Shown piece after piece: positions 1 to 4,136 of a stretch of 5,687 nucleotides of DNA. How positions within the stretch are numbered: position 1 is the stretch's first letter; each line of letters starts with the position of its first letter. Under the pieces are notes generated by a model that was not told where the DNA came from, did no database searches, and worked only from the letters and a program-made list of their open reading frames with translations. Source of the DNA: Limiplasma sp048370855 (GTDB lineage Bacteria > Bacillota > Clostridia > Christensenellales > Aristaeellaceae); the NCBI GenBank assembly GCA_048370855.1, contig DBGEOK010000057.1:1-5687 (forward strand). The letters are read 5' to 3'. Both the position numbers and the translations under genes were made by a program.

Positions 1-53
1 GTTCGCGGCCCCAGGGGGGGGAAATGATTGGTCTATGCGCTACGGACGCGACG

Positions 54-82
54 AAAAAAAGCCCGGGCGGCAAAGCCCGGGC
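54..82 (-). terminator. Rho-independent terminator of the left (minus-strand) operon
   Basis: Read on the minus strand, the 8-bp arm GCCCGGGC (82-75) pairs with a second GCCCGGGC (68-61) across a six-base loop, and seven T residues (60-54) follow at once. The stem is entirely G/C. It lies about 80 bp past the stop codon of the small secreted protein gene and points the right way to end the two-gene unit. The flanking stretches 1-53 and 83-163 show no gene or other signal I can support. Confidence 0.93.
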
Positions 83-163
83 AGAGGGGGATGGTGAACG
101 CGGGGTGGATGGCGGACTGGGCTGGGGCGGAGGAATCCGCCAAAGGCCGCGTTCCGGGAAAGG

Positions 164-577
164 CTAGTTGAAGGTTCTGGCATTGGAGTTACGGGTGATG
201 GAATGGCCGTCCGCGTCCCAGGTGGTCACAATGCGGTATTTGCCTTTGCCGATGGAGGAGGAATAGTTCATGGAGGCGGCATAACAGTTTGTGTTTTTGG
301 CTACATAAGAGGGTACGGTAAGGTCGGTGACCTTTTCCCACTTGCTGTTTACTTCTTTTTGTAAGACGCAGGCGGTTACTTTAATTGCACTTTTATATTC
401 ATAAAGCGTTGCATCGAAATCCGCATTTTTTTTAGAAGTCAAGTTAGTTGTTGCCGAAGCAAATTCGGTATCAGCATAAGGAACGATAGCACTTGCGTTG
501 GCAACAATGCACACTGATGTTACGGTCATAAAGAGCAATGTGAGGATTGCGATAAATTTCAAAGACATTCTTTTCAT
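164..577 (-). CDS. Small secreted protein of unknown function, possibly Ig-like fold
   Basis: The 137-residue product starts with a clear export signal: basic MKRMSLK, a hydrophobic stretch at about 8-26, and signal-peptidase-I-type Ala-X-Ala choices at 26-28 or 28-30. Cys23 lies in VTSVC, which is a poor lipobox, so a lipoprotein is unlikely. The mature chain of about 107 residues has alternating polar and hydrophobic segments that suggest a beta-sandwich. It has two cysteines (70 and 98) that could form a disulfide, and a GKGKYRIVTTW segment (110-120) reminiscent of small clostridial secreted proteins. I do not recognise a named family with confidence. The start is firm: GGAGGAG at 585-591 sits 7 bases upstream, inside the end of the preceding gene, and the start codon overlaps that gene's stop as ATGA. 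This implies translational coupling and a shared role with the membrane protein. The first part of the gene is AT-rich and the end is GC-rich. Confidence 0.85.
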   Translation of the reverse strand: MKRMSLKFIAILTLLFMTVTSVCIVANASAIVPYADTEFASATTNLTSKKNADFDATLYEYKSAIKVTACVLQKEVNSKWEKVTDLTVPSYVAKNTNCYAASMNYSSSIGKGKYRIVTTWDADGHSITRNSNARTFN

Positions 578-1446
578 TTCGTATCTCCTCCAATAGATTC
601 TATCACTTTAACTGAACTTTCCAAATCAATTGGGCCAGTCAACATATTAACAATATTTTTGGTATGCCACGTGCAAATCATTCTTTGAGTATTGTATGCG
701 TAGTAAATCTTGTTTCCCCCGGCTAGGGTAAATTCGCCTTCTTCGTTCTGTTCAATAAGTGAATATGTATCCTCTATATTTAAAAAAAATTTGGAGTCAT
801 ATATCAATTTAGTAGCTAAAGAAGCGTTACAGTAAGTGACTGAAAGTCGGCTGTTATTTGTACCTTGGCTGACAAAGTACCTCTCCACGCTCCAACCCTC
901 CGGCAGCCACTTGGGCGTCTCCGGGGTGAAGCCGAGGAACGATACCGCCTCGGCAAAGTCCGCCGTCTCCAGCGTAGCCTGGCGCTGCTCTCCGTCCGCC
1001 GCGACGCTTCCGATCAGTCCGAGATCCGTTTCCCATCCCGTTACCTGATACTGCAAGCCCCCGTTGACCGAGCCTCCCGCCAGCCATTCCCGCCTCAGCG
1101 CCACTCCCACCGCGGCAACCACCACCACGATTGAAGCGACAGCAGCAGCCCTTTCCACATTCCTCCTTCCCGTCCTGCGGCGCGCCTCCTTCTCTTCCAT
1201 CCGCCTGCGGAACGCGCGCAGCGCCTCGTTCTTATTGCTGACATACTTTTTTTGTCCGTGCGTTTCCAGCTCCCAGAGCAAGTCCTCGCAGGCGTCGATC
1301 AGCCGCAGGTCCGCCGGGCCGTCCTCCCTGGAAATCTCCGTGTCGATAACCTCTTCTACCCTCCTTATCATTTCTTCATAGGTCAGTTCGCCCTTGGCGA
1401 TGGCCCTCTCGATCTCTGCCATTAATTGACTTGATTCGACGCTCAT
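574..1446 (-). CDS. Single-pass membrane protein with DUF4367-like outer domain; putative anti-sigma-type sensor
   Basis: The 290-residue product has three parts. Residues 1-97 are a charged, helical cytoplasmic region containing DLRLIDACEDLLWELE (46-61), a pattern seen near the N-terminus of clostridial anti-sigma-like proteins, and a very basic stretch at 79-98. Residues 99-117 are one transmembrane helix rich in Ala and Val. Residues about 165-287 form an extracytoplasmic domain with the DUF4367-like signature PKWLPEGWSVERY (178-190), followed by beta-rich sequence. In known families such proteins often sit after an ECF sigma factor gene and act as its membrane-bound inhibitor. No sigma gene is seen here, so the anti-sigma role is inference and a stand-alone envelope sensor is equally possible. 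The ATG at 1446 is supported by GGAGG at 1457-1461. GC content drops sharply inside the gene: the stretch encoding residues 1-190 is GC-rich and the remainder AT-rich. It overlaps the secreted protein gene by 4 bp. Confidence 0.88.
   Translation of the reverse strand: MSVESSQLMAEIERAIAKGELTYEEMIRRVEEVIDTEISREDGPADLRLIDACEDLLWELETHGQKKYVSNKNEALRAFRRRMEEKEARRRTGRRNVERAAAVASIVVVVAAVGVALRREWLAGGSVNGGLQYQVTGWETDLGLIGSVAADGEQRQATLETADFAEAVSFLGFTPETPKWLPEGWSVERYFVSQGTNNSRLSVTYCNASLATKLIYDSKFFLNIEDTYSLIEQNEEGEFTLAGGNKIYYAYNTQRMICTWHTKNIVNMLTGPIDLESSVKVIESIGGDTK
585..591 (-). promoter_or_regulatory. Ribosome binding site embedded in the upstream gene's last codons
   Basis: GGAGGAG encodes part of the final Gly-Gly-Asp-Thr-Lys of the membrane protein and also serves as the Shine-Dalgarno sequence, 7 bases before the ATG at 577. 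It fixes the start of the secreted protein gene and supports coupled translation through the ATGA overlap at 574-577. Confidence 0.85.
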
Positions 1447-1598
1447 ATCGCCTATTCCTCCGCTACATGTGGTGTATTAGCATGATAATCTTTCCCGAAA
1501 GAAGGATCATCCTCATCAACCCTGCCGCCCCTCGGGCCCGCGCCCTTTCCCGAAGCCGCCCCGCCGCCTCCCGCTCGTCCGGCGCGGCTCTTCCCGAT
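1447..1598 (-). promoter_or_regulatory. Untranslated leader of the left operon, about 150 nt
   Basis: From the predicted start site near 1598 to the ATG at 1446 there is a GC-rich leader without a convincing gene. It holds GGAGG (1457-1461), which serves the membrane protein gene. A 17-codon minus-strand frame (1516-1463, ATG to TAG) lies just before this site, but its own ribosome binding site is weak. Another frame is open up to a TAG at 1454-1452, five bases before the gene, and has no start codon. Three copies of the plus-strand heptamer TTCCCGA occur at 1492-1498, 1547-1553 and 1591-1597. Confidence 0.5.
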
Positions 1599-1604
1599 GT
1601 GTCC

Positions 1605-1633
1605 ATTTTATACCATTAGTCGCTATTTGGCAA
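1605..1633 (-). promoter_or_regulatory. Sigma-A type promoter for the membrane protein / secreted protein unit
   Basis: On the minus strand, TTGCCA (1633-1628) and TAAAAT (1610-1605) each match the vegetative consensus at five of six positions and are separated by exactly 17 bases. Transcription would begin near 1598. No other -35/-10 pair of this quality was found upstream of the left operon. Its housekeeping nature argues against strict autoregulation by an ECF sigma factor. Confidence 0.75.
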
Positions 1634-1652
1634 GTATTGGCTCGAAATAATG

Positions 1653-1664
1653 CGGCAATTGCCG
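1653..1664. promoter_or_regulatory. Perfect 12-bp palindrome between divergent promoters, possible operator
   Basis: CGGCAATTGCCG is fully self-complementary. It lies 20 bp upstream of the -35 element of the left promoter and is followed on the plus strand by an A-run and then a T-run (1665-1680). The symmetry would suit a dimeric regulator. It is not a good terminator, because the T-run does not directly follow the stem. Its role is inferred from position and symmetry only. Confidence 0.3.
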
Positions 1665-1750
1665 AAAAAGAAATTTTTTTGCGCTTTTGTGGGGCCGTTT
1701 GCGTCCCTACGGATATGTTTTTTCAATCAAATGGGGAGCGATGGCGATCG

Positions 1751-1858
1751 GGGACGTTGAGGGGCTCCGCCTCCCAAACCCTCCGCCTGCGGGCTTCGCC
1801 CTTTGGAATCCCATTTTTGGGCCGCGTTCGCGGCGCGCGGATTTTGTCAAATTTAGGC
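1751..1858. repeat. Hairpin-rich intergenic block resembling a dispersed palindromic repeat
   Basis: Several inverted repeats are packed into about 80 bases: GAGG/CCTC (1759-1762, 1770-1773); outer CCAAA/TTTGG (1774-1778, 1802-1806) enclosing GGGC-TTC-GCCC (1791-1801); CCCA-TTTT-TGGG (1810-1821); and GCCGC-GTTC-GCGGC (1821-1834). Read on the minus strand, the run around 1821-1760 looks like the GGCGAAGCC / GGCGGAGCC repeats I associate with intergenic regions of high-GC Clostridia; this is from memory, not a search. All frames through it are low-complexity, and none has a plausible start with a binding site. Whether it recurs in the genome cannot be seen from one copy. Confidence 0.5.
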
Positions 1859-1878
1859 GGGGGCCAGCCGGAAACGGA

Positions 1879-1907
1879 TTGAAAGCGCGGCAAAAGCATG
1901 GTATAAT
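1879..1907 (+). promoter_or_regulatory. Near-consensus sigma-A promoter for the c-di-GMP operon
   Basis: TTGAAA (1879-1884, five of six matches) and a perfect TATAAT (1902-1907) are separated by exactly 17 bases. Transcription should start near 1914, leaving a leader of about 125 nt before the ATG at 2040. The strength suggests steady housekeeping expression unless the leader or a regulator modulates it. It points away from the left operon's promoter, so the two units are divergent. Confidence 0.88.
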
Positions 1908-1913
1908 GGCAGA

Positions 1914-2039
1914 CAGGGTATAAAGCCGACCTAGCTTCACAGCGTCAGCCAAGGGGCGGTCTGGTTCCGTTTGGGGGCGGGCGGCCCCGCCCGGCCCACG
2001 CGGCGCGGAACGGACAGCGGGTTGAAGGAGTAATACAGC
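1914..2039 (+). promoter_or_regulatory. Structured GC-rich 5' leader of the c-di-GMP regulator gene
   Basis: The leader contains a strong hairpin, GGGCGGG (1975-1981) with CCCGCCC (1986-1992) around the four-base loop CGGC. It is nested within a second pairing, GTTCCG (1964-1969) with CGGAAC (2006-2011), and possibly GTC/GAC further out. There is no T-run, so it is not a simple terminator. AAGGAG at 2025-2030 lies 9 bases before the ATG and is outside the stems. I looked for c-di-GMP riboswitch signatures and did not recognise any. The regulatory role is unproven. Confidence 0.4.
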
Positions 2040-4106
2040 ATGAACGAACGCATGGATGCGAAGCAAACCATCCTGATCGTGGACGACTCGGAAATGAACC
2101 GCTCCCTGCTGGCGGATATGCTGGGGGAAAAGTTCGCCATCCTGGAGGCGGAAAACGGCATGGAGGCCGCCGCCATCCTCCGCACGCGGGAGGCCGAAAT
2201 CTCCCTGATGCTGCTGGATATCGTGATGCCGGTGATGGACGGGTTCGAGCTGCTGGCCGTGATGAACAAGAACGGCTGGATCAAGGGCACGCCCGTCATC
2301 ATGATTTCCGCCGAAACGGTGCCCGCGTATGTGGACCGCGCCTACGACCTGGGCGTGCTGGATTATATCAGCCGCCCGTTCGACGAGCGCACCGTCCAGC
2401 GCCGCGTGATGAGCACGATCATGCTGTCCGCCAAGCAAAAGGAGCTCACCTTTATGGTGGCGGACCAGATGTTTGAAAAAGAGAAAAACAACAGCCTGAT
2501 GATTGAAATCCTGTCCAACATCGTGGAATTTCGCAACGGGGAAAGCGGGCTGCACGTGCTGCACATCCACGCGCTGACGGAGTGGCTGCTCAAGCAGCTC
2601 TTAAAGCGCACGAGCCGCTACCCCATCGCGCGCGCGGACATCGGGATGATCTGCAACGCCTCCGCGCTGCACGATATCGGCAAAATCGCGGTGCCGGAAT
2701 CCATCTTAAACAAGCCCGGCAAGCTGACGACCGAAGAGTTTACCGTTATGAAAACCCATTCGGTGGAGGGGGCCGAGATGCTCCGGCGCATCCCCCTTCG
2801 GCAAAACGAGCCGCTTATCAAGGTCGGCTACCAGATTTGCCGCTGGCACCACGAGCGCTACGACGGCCGGGGCTATCCGGACGGGCTGAAGGGCGACGAA
2901 ATCCCCATCGCGGCGCAGGTGGTTTCCCTGGCGGACGTGTACGACGCGCTGACGAGCAAGCGGGTTTACAAGCCCGCCTTCCCGCACGACCGGGCCATTC
3001 GCATGATATTAGACGGCGAGTGCGGGGCGTTCAACCCGCTGCTGCTGGATTGCCTGATGGACATTCAGGAGATGATCGAGCGGGAGCTGCAGCTCAACTC
3101 CCCCGGCTTCAGCGCCCAGCGGGATATCCAGCTCATGGCCGAGCAGATGATCGAGAGCGGGGAGCTGTCGGCGTCGCAGCGCACCATCCACCTGCTGGAG
3201 CACGAGCGCATCAAGTACCAGTTCTTCGCGGCCATGTCGCAGGAGGTTCAGTTTGAGTACACGGTGACGCCGGAAATGCTGGTGCTGTCCGAATGGGGGG
3301 CCAAGCGGCTGGGCACGCCGGAGATCATCGTCAGCCCCCGGGAGGACCGCTTCGGGCGCGAGGTGTTTCAGCCGGAGGATTACGACGACCTGATGGCCCG
3401 GCTTGCCGCCACCACGCCGGACAACCCGGTGGTGGAGGGGCGGTATCTGCTCACGGTGGGCGGGAAGGCCCGGTGGAGCAAGGTGATCGCCCGCTCCATG
3501 TGGTCGGATTCCCACGAGGCGCAGTATACGGGCGCCATCGGCAAAATTGTGGACGTACACGAGGATTACGAAAAGCTCAACCGCCTTGAGCGGCTGGCGA
3601 CGCACGACATGCTCACCGGGCTGTACAACCGCAGCGCCGCGCGGGCGCAGATCGAGAACATCCTGCGCCGGGGCGGCGAATACTGCCTGCTGCTGTTTGA
3701 CCTGGATTTTTTCAAGACGGCCAACGACGAGCACGGCCACCTGTTTGGGGACGCGATTCTCAAGCTGGTGGCGAGCAACGTGGAAAAGACCGTCCGAAGC
3801 GCGGACATCGCGGCCCGCGTGGGCGGGGACGAGTTTTTGATCTTCGCGGAATGCGCGGGCGGCCCGGAGCCGCTGGTCAACCGCATCTTTTCTTCCCTGA
3901 CGGACGAATACAAGGGGTTTTCCATCTCGGTCAGCATGGGCGTGGCCAAGGCCCCGGAGCACGCGGGCGACTACGCCGCCCTGTTCCACTGCGCGGATCA
4001 GGCGCTGTACGCGGCCAAGCGCGCGGGCAAGGGCCGCTGCTGCTACTATGACGACAGCATGAAGGACCTGCTTTCCGCGCTCTCTTCCATCGACAGCGAG
4101 GCGTAA
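2040..4106 (+). CDS. Response regulator with HD-GYP, PAS-like and GGDEF domains (bifunctional c-di-GMP enzyme)
   Basis: The 688-residue cytoplasmic protein has four domains. The receiver (about 8-125) has acidic pair Asp15-Asp16, phospho-acceptor Asp60 in LLDIVMP and Ser90, but Arg112 (SRPF) where the family usually has lysine. HD-GYP (about 155-345) keeps the metal and catalytic set: Glu163, His172, His211-Asp212, His240, His270-His271, GYP 278-280 and Asp299; this family hydrolyses c-di-GMP. A PAS-like domain spans about 400-508. GGDEF (about 518-670) has DMLTGLYNR (523-531), FDLDFFK (553-559), Asn562 and an exact GGDEF (595-599). An RxxD inhibitory site (Arg586-Asp589) lies five residues before it. 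The protein can therefore, in principle, both make and degrade c-di-GMP under phosphorylation control. The start is set by AAGGAG at 2025-2030; Met5 is a less likely alternative. It lies 30 bp upstream of a receptor gene in the same direction, with no terminator between. Confidence 0.95.
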   Translation: MNERMDAKQTILIVDDSEMNRSLLADMLGEKFAILEAENGMEAAAILRTREAEISLMLLDIVMPVMDGFELLAVMNKNGWIKGTPVIMISAETVPAYVDRAYDLGVLDYISRPFDERTVQRRVMSTIMLSAKQKELTFMVADQMFEKEKNNSLMIEILSNIVEFRNGESGLHVLHIHALTEWLLKQLLKRTSRYPIARADIGMICNASALHDIGKIAVPESILNKPGKLTTEEFTVMKTHSVEGAEMLRRIPLRQNEPLIKVGYQICRWHHERYDGRGYPDGLKGDEIPIAAQVVSLADVYDALTSKRVYKPAFPHDRAIRMILDGECGAFNPLLLDCLMDIQEMIERELQLNSPGFSAQRDIQLMAEQMIESGELSASQRTIHLLEHERIKYQFFAAMSQEVQFEYTVTPEMLVLSEWGAKRLGTPEIIVSPREDRFGREVFQPEDYDDLMARLAATTPDNPVVEGRYLLTVGGKARWSKVIARSMWSDSHEAQYTGAIGKIVDVHEDYEKLNRLERLATHDMLTGLYNRSAARAQIENILRRGGEYCLLLFDLDFFKTANDEHGHLFGDAILKLVASNVEKTVRSADIAARVGGDEFLIFAECAGGPEPLVNRIFSSLTDEYKGFSISVSMGVAKAPEHAGDYAALFHCADQALYAAKRAGKGRCCYYDDSMKDLLSALSSIDSEA

Positions 4107-4122
4107 CCGCACGGCACAGTAT

Positions 4123-4129
4123 GGAGGGG
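4123..4129 (+). promoter_or_regulatory. Ribosome binding site that fixes the start of the receptor gene
   Basis: GGAGGGG precedes the ATG at 4137 by 7 bases and lies in the 30-bp gap after the c-di-GMP gene's stop. An ATG at 4121 in another frame gives only an 82-codon reading frame inside the receptor gene and has no such site, so 4137 is the start to use. The gap has no terminator or promoter. Confidence 0.8.
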
Positions 4130-4136
4130 CTTTTTG

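Noticed and set aside
1463..1606. 47-codon minus-strand frame beginning with ATG at 1606
   Set aside because: Its ATG overlaps the -10 element, so the transcript would not include it. There is no ribosome binding site, and the first half is low-complexity Ala/Arg/Gly.
1836..1852. Minus-strand TTGACA as an additional promoter
   Set aside because: The -35 hexamer is perfect, but the region 17 bases downstream is GC-rich with nothing like a -10 element.
1637..1923. Short plus-strand frames across the intergenic hairpins
   Set aside because: They read through repeat-like palindromes, lack a good ribosome binding site and end in or next to the promoter of the following gene.
1914..2039. c-di-GMP riboswitch ahead of the c-di-GMP enzyme gene
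   Set aside because: Conserved sequence blocks of the known class I and II aptamers were not recognised. Stems are present, but they are simple GC-rich pairings.
1707..2570. Open minus-strand frame of 287 codons crossing the plus-strand promoter and receiver region
   Set aside because: It spans repeat hairpins, promoter, leader and the antisense of the receiver domain, with no ribosome binding site or recognisable domain.
3009..4112. Open minus-strand frame of 367 codons opposite the c-di-GMP gene
   Set aside because: It lies fully over the HD-GYP end, PAS-like and GGDEF coding sequence. Its composition is typical of an antisense shadow and it has no family features.
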